A DNA stretch of 60,328 nt from Oscillospiraceae bacterium (GTDB lineage Bacteria > Bacillota > Clostridia > Oscillospirales > Oscillospiraceae). The stretch covers positions 1-60,328 of the forward strand of contig CACWLG010000017.1 in the NCBI GenBank assembly GCA_902761635.1. Reading direction: 5' to 3'. This document shows positions 50,829-60,200 of the stretch, in pieces (the first letter of the stretch is position 1; every line of letters begins with the position of its first letter). The translations under genes and the position numbers were made by a program. The notes below the pieces were generated by a model that saw only the letters and a program-made list of their open reading frames with translations, did no database searches and had not been told where the DNA came from.

Positions 50829-51998
50829 TCACTTTTTCCGGAACACCCATTTTTTCTGGATGAAATAGCTGATGAAAAACAGGATCGTCTCCACCGCGAT
50901 CTTGACAAAGGTGGCAAGCCAGGGCGCAGTGATCTGCAGGGAGGAGACCAGCGCCGTCAGGCATACTGTGGAGATCAGCGTCTGCGGGATGCAGAGGCAG
51001 TAGTATTTGAGGAAGGCCTTGCCGTGTTCACCCTTGTTTTCAAAGACCCAGCGGTCATTGAGCGTGAAGTTGAACAGCGAGGAAACCGCACGCGCCGCGA
51101 CCTGGGCAAGCGGAGAGACCAGATGGGCGGCAACGCTCCCCTGCAGGGCGGAGAAGAGGATACGGTAAAGTCCGTTATCCAAAAGGAAGGACAGGATCGC
51201 GCTCACGAGATAGCGAAAGCCGGAGCCCGTGATCAGAAAGCGCAGCATCACCTTTGTGATGCGCCAGGAGTCCTTCACCGCGTTATAGTGGGAGCTGTAG
51301 TCGTCCGGGTCATAGACCGTCTCGATGGGCTGCTCCAGGAAGGGGATGCCGAGGCGCTTCATGTACAGGAGCATGTTGGTCTCATACTCAAAGCGCTCGC
51401 CCTCAATGCCGCAGAAGGTGCCGAGAAACCTCGCCGGGATGGCGCGCAGGCCCGTCTGCGTATCGGAGAGTCGGATGCCGAAGAGGATGCGGAAAAAGCG
51501 CGAGGTCGTCCTGTTGCCCGCCACCGAGCGCGGCGGGATGCCCGGGCGGCTGAAGTCCCGGCAGCCGAGAACCACGCTGTCCGGATTTTCCAGCATCCTG
51601 TTCCCGCAGGTGATGATGTCCCCGGTCAGGTGCTGCCCGTCGCCGTCGATGGTGATGACGCCGGATAAATCCGTCAGGTGCTCCCGCACGTAGGCAAAGG
51701 CGGTTTTGAGGGCGCGGCCCTTGCCCTTGTTGACCTCATGAGTCAGGACAACGCAGCCGGGCTTCTCTGCGGCCTCGTCAAAAAAGTGCTTTCGCTCGGC
51801 CCTGCTGCCGTCGTCCACGATGACGATATGCCGAAAGCCTGCCTCAAGCAGGCCTTCGACTACCTTTTGAAATTTGCTGTCCGGGTCCAGCGACGGCAGC
51901 ACAATGGCCGTCTGTTCCCGGCAGTCCGGTGTTTTCTCTGTATGCAAGGATGAACCTTCCCCTTCTGTTGCTATTAAATCAGGGCAATACCGCGTCAT
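50829..51998 (-). CDS. GT2 glycosyltransferase with C-terminal GtrA domain
   Basis: 389 residues from ATG 51998, which has no good ribosome binding site; TTG 51947, 7 bases after GGGGAAGG, is an attractive alternative. GT2 domain (about 28-245): IVIVDDGS, GVITIDGDGQH, EYETNMLLYMK. GtrA domain (about 255-388) with four helices. The layout fits DPM1-like enzymes that put a sugar on undecaprenyl phosphate and flip it for surface glycosylation. The short spacer downstream (50676-50828) shows no gene. Confidence 0.92.
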   Translation of the reverse strand: MTRYCPDLIATEGEGSSLHTEKTPDCREQTAIVLPSLDPDSKFQKVVEGLLEAGFRHIVIVDDGSRAERKHFFDEAAEKPGCVVLTHEVNKGKGRALKTAFAYVREHLTDLSGVITIDGDGQHLTGDIITCGNRMLENPDSVVLGCRDFSRPGIPPRSVAGNRTTSRFFRILFGIRLSDTQTGLRAIPARFLGTFCGIEGERFEYETNMLLYMKRLGIPFLEQPIETVYDPDDYSSHYNAVKDSWRITKVMLRFLITGSGFRYLVSAILSFLLDNGLYRILFSALQGSVAAHLVSPLAQVAARAVSSLFNFTLNDRWVFENKGEHGKAFLKYYCLCIPQTLISTVCLTALVSSLQITAPWLATFVKIAVETILFFISYFIQKKWVFRKK

Positions 51999-52025
51999 GC
52001 GGCAGCCGTATTGTGCGCTGCTGCC

Positions 52026-53186
52026 TTAGTTGACCTGGAAGGCAAGCGTCGTCTGGCCGTCGTCGTAGCAGATCACGCTCAGCTCCAGGACATCCGTGAC
52101 CTCGCCCTTGCCGTAGGTGTAGGTGTCGGTCGTGGCGGTCACGCTGCAGACATAGCAGCTGTTGGCCAGGGGCAGGATGCCGTTGAAGCGATAATCCGAC
52201 AGCTTGAAGGAGGAGGTGTGGGCCCAGCTCAGCCCGTCCAGCGCGTTCTGGGCGCGCTTGTCGATATCGGAGCCGGGGATGATGTAGGGCTTGAGGTTAT
52301 TGAGTGCGGTCATGCTGTCGGTGGCGCCGGAGCGGAAGAGCAGATAGCGCTCGGTAAAGGGCCGCATGAGCTCCATCAGGCGCTGCTGGGTCTCCTCGTC
52401 CACGGGCTTGATAAACTGCACGTCGCCCTTGTCGGGGTCGATGGTGAAGGGATTGCCGTCCTCATCCAGGACCTGGATCTGCACATCGCCGATGGCGTTG
52501 TTGTAACGGTAAGTCACCTTGGTCGGCAGCATCGGCAGATCGTAATAGTAATCCTCATACACATCGTAGTGGATTCCCTCCTCCACGATGTAGGACTGAT
52601 CGAGGGGAGTGCCGTTGATCATGACGCTGTAGCTGCCCGGGACCGTGACCTCCACGGAATTGTAGAGATTGGTGAAATCAAATTCATCGCTCTCCAGGAC
52701 CCAGGGCTTGAGGCCCCACTCGAGGATGCCGGGCAGGAAGCGGCTCACAAGAGGCCAGGGCATCTCGTCGAGCTTCACCTTGCCGCGGTAGCTCTGATCC
52801 TCCGCAATGCTCATGCTGCCGATCTCCCGGTTGCTGCAGCGCAGGCTGTAGGTCTGGGAGCCGGATTCGGAGACGCCGCTCTTGCGCACGGCGGTGACGC
52901 CGGCCGAGAGCTTATCCTGCACAAAGGCGCGGATCTCCTCATCGCTCTGCGCCTCATGGGGCATCGCCTGTATGGCGCGGGCAACGCCGTCGTTCCAGCG
53001 GTCGCGGTTGAGCGTTTCAAGATAGGCGTCCACCGCCTTGGAGGGCCTGGAGAGCTCATACTGCTCGGCATAGTCATTGACCCGCACGAGCCAGGTATAG
53101 CCAACATAGGTGATGGCGGCCATATACGCCAGCAGCAGCAGCGCATAGATAAATTTTCCGAAAAGAAGCTTTCTTCGTGTACTCAT
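52026..53186 (-). CDS. Membrane-anchored protein of unknown function, paralog A
   Basis: 386 residues. One helix (about 10-32), then a long extracellular region with no family I know. It is a clear paralog of the next gene: shared features include SRP-x5-DAY at the start, AMPH-x3-QSDEE, the VPGSYSVMINGTPL / VPRTYSVSLNGVPL pair, and GL-x-WAHTSS near the end. Regular length and conserved spacing suggest both are functional. Location between a surface glycosidase and a glycosyltransferase suggests a cell-surface role. Confidence 0.7.
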   Translation of the reverse strand: MSTRRKLLFGKFIYALLLLAYMAAITYVGYTWLVRVNDYAEQYELSRPSKAVDAYLETLNRDRWNDGVARAIQAMPHEAQSDEEIRAFVQDKLSAGVTAVRKSGVSESGSQTYSLRCSNREIGSMSIAEDQSYRGKVKLDEMPWPLVSRFLPGILEWGLKPWVLESDEFDFTNLYNSVEVTVPGSYSVMINGTPLDQSYIVEEGIHYDVYEDYYYDLPMLPTKVTYRYNNAIGDVQIQVLDEDGNPFTIDPDKGDVQFIKPVDEETQQRLMELMRPFTERYLLFRSGATDSMTALNNLKPYIIPGSDIDKRAQNALDGLSWAHTSSFKLSDYRFNGILPLANSCYVCSVTATTDTYTYGKGEVTDVLELSVICYDDGQTTLAFQVN

Positions 53187-53269
53187 TCCGGCTGTCCCTC
53201 TATTCTCTCTTTTGCCTCATCGGGGCCTGGCCCCTCCCCCTCCGGGGCGGCTTTTGCTTATTTGCGCGG

Positions 53270-54406
53270 TCAATACAGCTCCAGCGTGATGGCCCGGATG
53301 TCGTCGTTTCTCTCGCGGACGATCACGCGCATGTTGCTGACGTTTTCCACAGAGCCCTTGCCGTTTGCGAAGGTCGTGGCGGCGGCGGTGATATCCAGGA
53401 TATAAAAGTTGTCCCCCAGGTCGAGCGCGCCGTTGAGGCGGGCATCGTCCACCGTGACGGAGGAGGTATGCGCCCAGGTCAGCCCGTCAATGGCGTCGTG
53501 CATGCGCCCGTCCAGATCCGAGCCCTTCAGAAGGTACGGACTGAGGCGCTTATAGCCCGCGGTCGGGTCTACCGCGCCGGAGGTAAACTTCAGGTAGCGG
53601 TCCACAAAGCCCGCCGTGAACTGGGCAAGGCGCTCCAGCTTCTCCGGGGTGCAGGGGCGGATGAACTGGGAATCGTCCCGCGTGCGGTCGATCTGAAAGA
53701 CCTCGCCCTGCTCGTCGCGGATCTCGGGCTCGATACTGCCGATGATGTTGTCCGCATGGTAGCGCAGCTTGGTCGGCAGCCCGTCATAGCGCTCATACAG
53801 GCTCTTGAGCACGTCATAGGGGATGTTGATCTCCACGACATGATCCGGCCCGAGGGGCACGCCGTTGAGGCTCACGCTGTAGGTTCTGGGGACGACCACC
53901 TCGAGCGAGCTGTAGAGCCCGGAAAAATCAAAGCTCTCACTCTCCACCTGCCAGGGCCGGATGCTCCAGGGCAGGAGCGTCCAGGGAAACGCGGCGGTGT
54001 CGATGGGGCTCACATAATCCTGCTGCTCGGCAAGGGTCACGGTGCCGAACTCGCGGCCCTGGCAGCGCAGGGCATAGACGGCATGGCCTTCCCCGCCGCC
54101 GCCGCGGCGCACATAGCTGATGCCGCCCGAGAGCATTTCGCGCACATGCTGCGCCACCTCTTCATCGGATTGGAAGGGATGGGGCATGGCCTTGACGGTA
54201 TCCGCGATCCCCTCGCCCCAGAGGTCGCTGCTGAGCGCGGCCACATAGGCGTCCATGGTGTGGTTCGGGCGCGAGGCTTCATACTCCCCGGCATAGACCC
54301 AGACCTTGCCGAGGGCGTACCAGGCGCCGTAACAGAGCAGCACAGCCCATAAGCCAAGAAAGAGCGTATACAGCACGCTTCCAAGACGCCTTTTCTTTTT
54401 TGCCAT
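53270..54406 (-). CDS. Membrane-anchored protein of unknown function, paralog B
   Basis: 378 residues with a transmembrane helix at about 10-30. It shares the layout of the gene at 52026-53186 along its whole length (DAYVAALSSDLWGEG vs DAYLETLNRDRWNDG; GLTWAHTSSV vs GLSWAHTSSF) but many positions differ, so the duplication is old. The region between the two genes (53187-53269) shows no gene. It starts 17 bases after the glycosidase gene ends, in the same operon. Confidence 0.7.
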   Translation of the reverse strand: MAKKKRRLGSVLYTLFLGLWAVLLCYGAWYALGKVWVYAGEYEASRPNHTMDAYVAALSSDLWGEGIADTVKAMPHPFQSDEEVAQHVREMLSGGISYVRRGGGGEGHAVYALRCQGREFGTVTLAEQQDYVSPIDTAAFPWTLLPWSIRPWQVESESFDFSGLYSSLEVVVPRTYSVSLNGVPLGPDHVVEINIPYDVLKSLYERYDGLPTKLRYHADNIIGSIEPEIRDEQGEVFQIDRTRDDSQFIRPCTPEKLERLAQFTAGFVDRYLKFTSGAVDPTAGYKRLSPYLLKGSDLDGRMHDAIDGLTWAHTSSVTVDDARLNGALDLGDNFYILDITAAATTFANGKGSVENVSNMRVIVRERNDDIRAITLELY

Positions 54407-54423
54407 AGATATTGGTTCCTACC

Positions 54424-55539
54424 TTATTTATACAGAAATGCATTGGGCAGCGGGCGCGGATTGCCGCCCTCGGCCGAGCAGCTGTTGACATAGCGCCCCT
54501 CATAGTACATGACCGTGGAGGAGCCGCCGTCCATGTTGCAGGCGTTGACCGCGCCGTAGCTGAGCAGGAGATCCACCATGTCCTGATAGGTCGCGCCGAT
54601 GGAGTGCACCTGCCGCCCGTCGATGACGAGCATGATGATCGCCCCGTCCGCGCGCTGCGCGATGGCGGTGCGGGGGTTGACGCTGCTGGTGAGGTATTCG
54701 GGGTCCGTGGGGACACCGTTGGAAATGAGGATCGGGCCGAAGGAGACCGCGTGCACGATGTTGTTGGCCAGGCAGTCCTCATAGCTGTAGAAGCCCACGT
54801 GCAGGATACCGTCCTTATCGAGGCCGGCAAAGCCCTCCGTCACGTCCGCGTTCTGGTTGTAGCAGACCCCGTCGATAATGGTCAGGCCCTCGGGCATGCC
54901 GCCGAGACCGCCGCCGCCGTCGTCCTTGAAGCCGCCGGCGTTGATGCCGCCGATGGCGTCATACTTCTGCACCATCTGCTCAAGCGTGAGGCCCACGCCG
55001 CCGTACCCGTCCGGCATGCCGACAAAGACCCGCTTGGGGTCAAGGATCACCGTCATGTAGCCGAGGTAGCCGTTGCCCTTGACCTCGGTAAAGATGATGC
55101 CGTCCCCGTCCTCATCCACAAGGCCGTAGGCGTCTGCCTTGGGGCCCTCGTCCTCCATGGGCTTGGCCTCAATGGTCTCAGTCTGGTTGGCCGCGACCGT
55201 AATGAGATCCTTGTTGGTGGCGATGTCCTGCTCCATTTTCTTCTTGGTGCGCAGGGCGTCCAGCTCCTCGGCGGTCAGGAAGATCTGCGGCACGAAACGG
55301 AAGCGCCGCGTCTCGTCCATGGTGCTGATGAAAAGATCACGCAGCGCCGGCGAGGGCCCCTTCAGGATCACATACTCCAGCCCCAGGAGACTGCAGCCCA
55401 CGACAAGCACCGTCACGATGATGAAGCCGGCCAGCCTGTCCCAGAAGCGCCGTGCCTTCAGGTGCCGCACCAGGCGCCTCGACGCCTTCTGGCTGAGCAC
55501 CTGTTCGGTTTCCGGATCAACAATCTTGTTTTTCTTCAC
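54424..55539 (-). CDS. Phosphodiester glycosidase family protein, membrane-anchored
   Basis: 371 residues from GTG 55539 (AAGGTG 6 bases before). One helix (about 36-58) as anchor; catalytic domain about 150-370 with GINAGGF, SFGPILISNG, RTAIAQR and NMDGGSST. It resembles the lipoprotein at 930-2354 (DDGDGII / DEDGDGII start, same motif order) but has a different anchor and no C-terminal domain. First gene of an operon running to 50829 or beyond, with a clear promoter at 55599-55627. Confidence 0.88.
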   Translation of the reverse strand: MKKNKIVDPETEQVLSQKASRRLVRHLKARRFWDRLAGFIIVTVLVVGCSLLGLEYVILKGPSPALRDLFISTMDETRRFRFVPQIFLTAEELDALRTKKKMEQDIATNKDLITVAANQTETIEAKPMEDEGPKADAYGLVDEDGDGIIFTEVKGNGYLGYMTVILDPKRVFVGMPDGYGGVGLTLEQMVQKYDAIGGINAGGFKDDGGGGLGGMPEGLTIIDGVCYNQNADVTEGFAGLDKDGILHVGFYSYEDCLANNIVHAVSFGPILISNGVPTDPEYLTSSVNPRTAIAQRADGAIIMLVIDGRQVHSIGATYQDMVDLLLSYGAVNACNMDGGSSTVMYYEGRYVNSCSAEGGNPRPLPNAFLYK

Positions 55540-55598
55540 GATTACACCTTCGCAATGAGAATTTGGTATATTTACATAATATCCTACAGTACCAAGCT

Positions 55599-55627
55599 AT
55601 TGTACCATAAGCCGTATCTTCTGACAA
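55599..55627 (-). promoter_or_regulatory. Promoter of the glycosidase-paralog-GT operon
   Basis: Minus strand TTGTCA, 17-base spacer ending in TGG, TACAAT; about 60 bases upstream of GTG 55539. Confidence 0.7.
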
Positions 55628-55669
55628 GCGGATTTTGCTGGATTCTGTAAATATGTTTTCAGGATAGAA

Positions 55670-55711
55670 GAAAAAGGCAGGGGGGCTGCCTCAAAATGAG
55701 ACAACCCCCCT
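55670..55711 (-). terminator. Terminator after the EIIC-like gene
   Basis: AGGGGGG-CTG-CCTCA / TGAG-ACAA-CCCCCCT stem with a 3-base loop; the minus strand then reads into CCTTTTTCTTC. Confidence 0.75.
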
Positions 55712-55735
55712 GAAGCTTTCTGTGCGGGCGCCGTA

Positions 55736-56815
55736 TCACGCAATGGTCAGATCCCCGTCCTTCACCCAGCCGAGCCTGCGGCAGAGGATGTTGAGCAGCG
55801 GGCAGATGACCGCAGGCAGCACGAAGCTGATCAGCAGGAGCCCTGCCCAATCGAAGGCCGTGGGCGTGATGGCCTGGGCTCCCTTGGCGACGGCCTCCGC
55901 ACTCGGGGAGACCCAGCCGGTCCAGACGCCGATCTGCCCGCAGAGGCCGCAGGTGCCCATGCCGGAGTTGATGGGCGCGCCGTTCATCTCCAGGCGGAAA
56001 AGGCAGGTTGCGATCGGCCCCGTGATGGCGGAGCAGACGATGGGCGGGATCCAGATGCGGGGATTGCGGATGATGTTCGGCATCTGCAGCATGGAGGTGC
56101 CGAGACCCTGGGACACAAGGCCGCCCCAGTGGTTTTCCCGGAAGCTCATGACCGCAAAGCCCACCATCTGCGCGCAGCAGCCCGCGACGGCGGCGCCGCC
56201 GGCAAGGCCGGTGAGCTGCAGGACCGAGCAGATCGCCGCCGAGGAGATGGGCAGCGTGAGCGCAATGCCGACCAGCACCGACACCGCAATGCCCATCCAG
56301 AAGGGCTGGAGCTTCGTGGCCCGGTCGATCATGATGCCGAAGGCCGAAGCCGCAGTCCCGATGGGGGGCGCAATGAGCTTTGCAAGCGCCACGCCCACGA
56401 CGATGGTCACGGCGGGGGTGACGAGCAGGTCGATCTTCGTCTCCTTGCTGACGGCTTTTCCGCACTCGGCGGCAATGATGGCAATGATCAGCACCGCAAG
56501 GGGGCCGCCCGCGCCGCCCTCGGCATTCGCGGCCCAGCCTACCGCCGCCATCGAGAAGAGTACCATCGGCGGAGCCTGCAGGGCATAGCCGATGGCAACA
56601 GCCATCGCGGGCCCGGAGACGGACATGGCATAGGCGCCGATATCCGTCAGCATCTGCACGCCGAGCTGGGTGCCGAGGGTCCTGATGATCGTGCCGATCA
56701 GCAGTGAGCAGAAAAGGCCCTGGGCCATGGCGCTCAGCGCGACAATACCGTAGCGCCTGCCGGAGAATATAATGTTTTTATGTCTGAGAAAGGCGCGGAC
56801 TTTATCCATTTTCAT
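55736..56815 (-). CDS. PTS EIIC-like membrane protein (EIIC_2 family), orphan
   Basis: About 359 residues (ATG 56818, 56815 or 56809; GGGAG sits just upstream), nine or so membrane helices. Recognised by SFRENHWGGLVSQGLGTSMLQ, NPRIWIPPIVCSAITGPIA and MNGAPINSGMGTCGLCGQIG, wording typical of the PTS_EIIC_2 / YvfI-like proteins. No EIIA, EIIB, HPr or catabolic genes nearby, and no soluble PTS domain fused. It may transport a solute without phosphorylation or work with a distant enzyme. The start is uncertain by a few codons. Confidence 0.85.
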   Translation of the reverse strand: MKMDKVRAFLRHKNIIFSGRRYGIVALSAMAQGLFCSLLIGTIIRTLGTQLGVQMLTDIGAYAMSVSGPAMAVAIGYALQAPPMVLFSMAAVGWAANAEGGAGGPLAVLIIAIIAAECGKAVSKETKIDLLVTPAVTIVVGVALAKLIAPPIGTAASAFGIMIDRATKLQPFWMGIAVSVLVGIALTLPISSAAICSVLQLTGLAGGAAVAGCCAQMVGFAVMSFRENHWGGLVSQGLGTSMLQMPNIIRNPRIWIPPIVCSAITGPIATCLFRLEMNGAPINSGMGTCGLCGQIGVWTGWVSPSAEAVAKGAQAITPTAFDWAGLLLISFVLPAVICPLLNILCRRLGWVKDGDLTIA

Positions 56816-56887
56816 CATACTCCCGAAAAGAGGATGCGTCCATGATACCCGCCGTTGGCGCGATTGTCAAGGATGAAAGGCGGGCGC

Positions 56888-58537
56888 TCAGGCAATCTGG
56901 GTGAGCTGGGGGAAGGTGATACTGCTCTCCCAGCCGGTGATGAGCTGGGTGAACTGCTGTTCGCTGAGATACTCATCGAAGCTGCGCGGCTCATAGTGGT
57001 AGCCGTCGGTCTGGTGGTAGCAGCCGTCGGTCGGCTCGCCGGTATACCAGGTGAAAGCGGACTCGACAGGGCTGAGCTCGCTGCCGGTGAGGCGGTTGAC
57101 GACAAAGATGCTGTTGCCGGCGCCGTTCGAGCCCTCGTTGAGGACCGAGCCGTCGGTGCGCAGGAAGTAGCGGCTGCGCGCGCGGCTGGTCGCAAGCTGC
57201 ACGGGCTGACCGTTATCCAGGGTGTAGAGATCGAAGAGCACGAGCTCGGTATAGCTGTCGTCCAGGATGCCGGCGATCATGAGCTCCTGCACCCCGTCTC
57301 CGTTCAGATCCTGGAGGGCATAGCCCACATGGCGGGCGGAGGAGATATACTCGGACAGATTGTTGCCGAAGGCGTACTCGGCGGTGTTGCTGCCGGTGCT
57401 GTAGGCCCGGTAGTAGGCGGAAATCACGCCGCCGTAGGCCGAGAGGCTGTCATCCACGCCGATGGTGGCGGGGGCGGTGACGGCGGAGCCGCCGGGCCCG
57501 TCAAAGCGGGCCTGCACGCTCCACCCGTCCACGGAGGCGGGCACATTGCTCACCGCCAGGGTATCCTCCGGCAGAGCCTCGAGCATGAGGCCGGGGTTTG
57601 CGGCCATGGCCTGCTGGAGCGTATAGGTCTGGCCCTGGGGGCTCGTGAGGATCCAGGTGAGGGAGGAGGCGTTATCCGCGTGGGCGATGAACCAGGTCTT
57701 GCCGCCGACAAGCAGCGACTCGCTCGTGGGATTCTTGGTGATGGTGACGGGGCCGTTTGCCTGGGGCTGCGCGGTGAACTGGGGCTGGGCCGTCACGGCC
57801 GGTGTGGGCGCGCTCACGGGCTGGAGCTGCGTCCAGGCAAGGGAGAGGGTCCCCTTCTCCTGACCTGCGAAAACGCGCTGCTCGGCGCCGAGATAGGCCG
57901 ACTCGGTGGTCTCGGCATTGTGCTCGTCGTAATAGTGCTTGACGGAATTGTTCTGATCGCTGTACACCTCGTCCATGGAGGCGATCTGGCGGACCTCGAT
58001 GTGGCCGTCGGTGAGGCAGAAGCTCATGAGGCCGGTCCAGTAGTGGGCCGCGCCGTCGCGCATGTAGTCCTCACACACGTAGGTATAGCGCCCGGTGGCG
58101 GGGTCATGGTAGGAGCTGAGGCTCTCCTTGAGGATGTCCGGCCAGGCCTGGCCCTCCTGCGTATCGTCCGGGCAGTGATTGAGGTTTGTGAAGCTGTCGT
58201 TGACCTCATAGCAGTTGACCCAGGTATAGAGGCCGGAGCCCTGCAGGGAAGCCGTCAGCACCTCGAGCCGGCCGTTGTGGTCGAGATCCGTGATGGCGCT
58301 GAACCAGGTCTCATAGCTCAGATCCGGCTCCCACAGGCCGCGGAAGCGCTCGATGAGCACACGCTGGTCGGCCTCCGACATGGGGGCGGGCGTGGGGAGC
58401 GGCATCGTCGGCACGGGCGTCGGCGTGACGGTCGGAGATGCTTCGGGCAGGTGCACGGTCTCAGCCTGCCTGCCGGCGCAGGCGGTGAGGCACAGGCAGC
58501 ACAGCAGCGCGGCGAGGATCGTCAGTTTCTTTTTCAT
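56888..58537 (-). CDS. Large lipoprotein with EF-hand-like Asp-rich loops, unknown function
   Basis: 549 residues from ATG 58537 (AGGAG 8 bases before). Lipobox LTAC (Cys20) then a Pro/Thr linker. Two loops read like calcium-binding FG-GAP/EF-hand-type turns: DLDHNGRLEVL (about residue 85) and DLNGDGVQELMIAG (about residue 415). A central Ala/Pro/Gln linker (about 235-260) divides two halves, the second starting with an Ig-like stretch. I do not recognise the whole. It probably sits on the outer face of the membrane. Confidence 0.65.
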   Translation of the reverse strand: MKKKLTILAALLCCLCLTACAGRQAETVHLPEASPTVTPTPVPTMPLPTPAPMSEADQRVLIERFRGLWEPDLSYETWFSAITDLDHNGRLEVLTASLQGSGLYTWVNCYEVNDSFTNLNHCPDDTQEGQAWPDILKESLSSYHDPATGRYTYVCEDYMRDGAAHYWTGLMSFCLTDGHIEVRQIASMDEVYSDQNNSVKHYYDEHNAETTESAYLGAEQRVFAGQEKGTLSLAWTQLQPVSAPTPAVTAQPQFTAQPQANGPVTITKNPTSESLLVGGKTWFIAHADNASSLTWILTSPQGQTYTLQQAMAANPGLMLEALPEDTLAVSNVPASVDGWSVQARFDGPGGSAVTAPATIGVDDSLSAYGGVISAYYRAYSTGSNTAEYAFGNNLSEYISSARHVGYALQDLNGDGVQELMIAGILDDSYTELVLFDLYTLDNGQPVQLATSRARSRYFLRTDGSVLNEGSNGAGNSIFVVNRLTGSELSPVESAFTWYTGEPTDGCYHQTDGYHYEPRSFDEYLSEQQFTQLITGWESSITFPQLTQIA

Positions 58538-58660
58538 GGTAATTACTCCTGTTTTACAATAATGATGGATAGCCGCCCCTGCGGAACAAAGCATATGGTT
58601 TTCAGGGAAGCGCGGTTCTGTGCCGGCAAAGCCTGACAGCTCTACAGACGTCCCCGCGTT

Positions 58661-58694
58661 GAAAATGTTCCGGGAGGCAGCTGCATCCCGGAAC
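58661..58694 (-). terminator. Terminator after the diguanylate cyclase gene
   Basis: GTTCCGGGA / TCCCGGAAC around a 10-base loop, then ATTTTC on the minus strand. It lies 12 bases after the stop codon. The remaining spacer to 58538 shows no gene. Confidence 0.7.
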
Positions 58695-58705
58695 TGGGTT
58701 TTTCC

Positions 58706-60106
58706 CTATACTCTGTTCTTCTTGGAGGCGGTCTTGTTGCTGTACATGTCCTGGTCGGCCTGATTGAAGAGCTTCTGGAGCTTCTCGTCCTTCAGGCTCT
58801 TGGCATAGGCATAGCCGACGGAGATGCTGATGGAGTAGTGCGCCTGCTCCTCTCGGAAGCTTTCGAGCATCCGGGCGATGTCCGCCTCGCTCTGGCCGAG
58901 GCAGATGGCCGCAAACTCGTCCCCGCCGATGCGGAAAACGTTCTTGCCCGTCTTATCGCCGAAGATCTTCAGGATGCAGGCGGCAGAGTCGCGCAGGAGG
59001 ATGTCCCCGCAGAGGTGGCCGCGGCTGTCGTTGGTGCCCTTGAGGCCGTTGACATCCATGGAGTAGACCGTGACAGCGGAGTCCTCCGGCCGTTCCTCGA
59101 GCCCCTTGAGATACTCCTGATAGGCCAGGCGGTTGGGAAGCCCGGTGAGCGCGTCGGTAAGGCCCATCTCCCGCAGGTTCTGCTCGAGCTTGTTGCGGTG
59201 GATCAGCAGATCATCATAGGAATTGGCAAGGCGCCGCAGCTCGGAGAAGCCATGCTTCGTCGAGAGGGGGACCCCGTGCTGTACAAGCTCCACACTCCTC
59301 TCCAGGGGGTTGATCAGCCATGCGAAGAGCAGCGCGATCATCACAAGCATCGTGATGATAATGGCGCCCATCAGGATCCACTGGATCAGCCGGTAGTCGG
59401 CAAGCTGATTGGTGTACTGCCGGAGCTTTGCGGCGGTGGCATCGTTGACCGCGCTGATGGCAATGCTCAGATTCCGCTGCACGTCGCCCCGCTTGGACTG
59501 ATAGGCCGAGTCCTGCAGCAGGCCGCGCGCCTCGGCGAGCTTTGCCTCCTGCGGCAGCTTGTCCCAGCCGGCCGGAAGCTCTTCCACTTCAAACTGCGGA
59601 TAGCTTTCTGGCTTCACGCCGCGCGGCTCGACCGCCATGGTCAGGGCCGTCATCTCCGTCTCCCTGCGCTCCATCACCGCCTCATAGGAATCCTCCAGAA
59701 AGCTGCGGGCAGACTTCTGCTCCCCCGCCTGAGCATGGGGCAGCAAGGTGCCGAGCCTGTTCTCGTCGGCCTTCTCCTGCTCCGCAATCAGCTCCAGCAT
59801 GGCGCCGTAGCTGCCCTGCATCTGACCCGCGGCGTCAAAATAGGCGCCAAGCTGCGCCTCTTCCCCGCCGTTGACATAGGCCATCGCCGTATTGGTCAGC
59901 GCATCGGTCGCCTGCGAAAAGCCGTTGGCCATGTTGCCGAAGCGGAAGTTGCGCTGCGTCGCCTCGGCGATCATGTTGCCCATCTCGTTGATGCGGAAGG
60001 TGTTGAACACGATCAACAGGTGCATGATCACAATTGCAAGCACCGACGGGATAATCATTCGCTTGGCAGAAATTACTTTGGTATGTACCGTTCTTGCATC
60101 GTCCAT
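58706..60106 (-). CDS. Membrane diguanylate cyclase (GGDEF)
   Basis: 466 residues. Two transmembrane helices (about 16-34 and 240-265) bracket an all-helical extracellular sensor of about 205 residues, resembling a four-helix bundle. HAMP-like linker, then GGDEF domain from about 310: LTDALTGLPNRLAYQEYL, RIGGDEFAAICLG (active site intact), SISVGYAYA. No RxxD inhibitory site precedes GGDEF. It should make c-di-GMP from GTP. Transcribed alone from the promoter at 60172-60200. Confidence 0.93.
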   Translation of the reverse strand: MDDARTVHTKVISAKRMIIPSVLAIVIMHLLIVFNTFRINEMGNMIAEATQRNFRFGNMANGFSQATDALTNTAMAYVNGGEEAQLGAYFDAAGQMQGSYGAMLELIAEQEKADENRLGTLLPHAQAGEQKSARSFLEDSYEAVMERRETEMTALTMAVEPRGVKPESYPQFEVEELPAGWDKLPQEAKLAEARGLLQDSAYQSKRGDVQRNLSIAISAVNDATAAKLRQYTNQLADYRLIQWILMGAIIITMLVMIALLFAWLINPLERSVELVQHGVPLSTKHGFSELRRLANSYDDLLIHRNKLEQNLREMGLTDALTGLPNRLAYQEYLKGLEERPEDSAVTVYSMDVNGLKGTNDSRGHLCGDILLRDSAACILKIFGDKTGKNVFRIGGDEFAAICLGQSEADIARMLESFREEQAHYSISISVGYAYAKSLKDEKLQKLFNQADQDMYSNKTASKKNRV

Positions 60107-60171
60107 ATGCAGATCTCACTCTTTTCTGTTCGTCTGCAGTTTTTTCTTAAACAATCATAATTGATTAACAC

Positions 60172-60200
60172 ATTTTACCACATCCCTTCCCGAAAAACAA
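60172..60200 (-). promoter_or_regulatory. Promoter of the diguanylate cyclase gene
   Basis: Minus strand TTGTTT, 17-base spacer ending in TGTGG, TAAAAT; about 65 bases upstream of ATG 60106. Confidence 0.65.
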
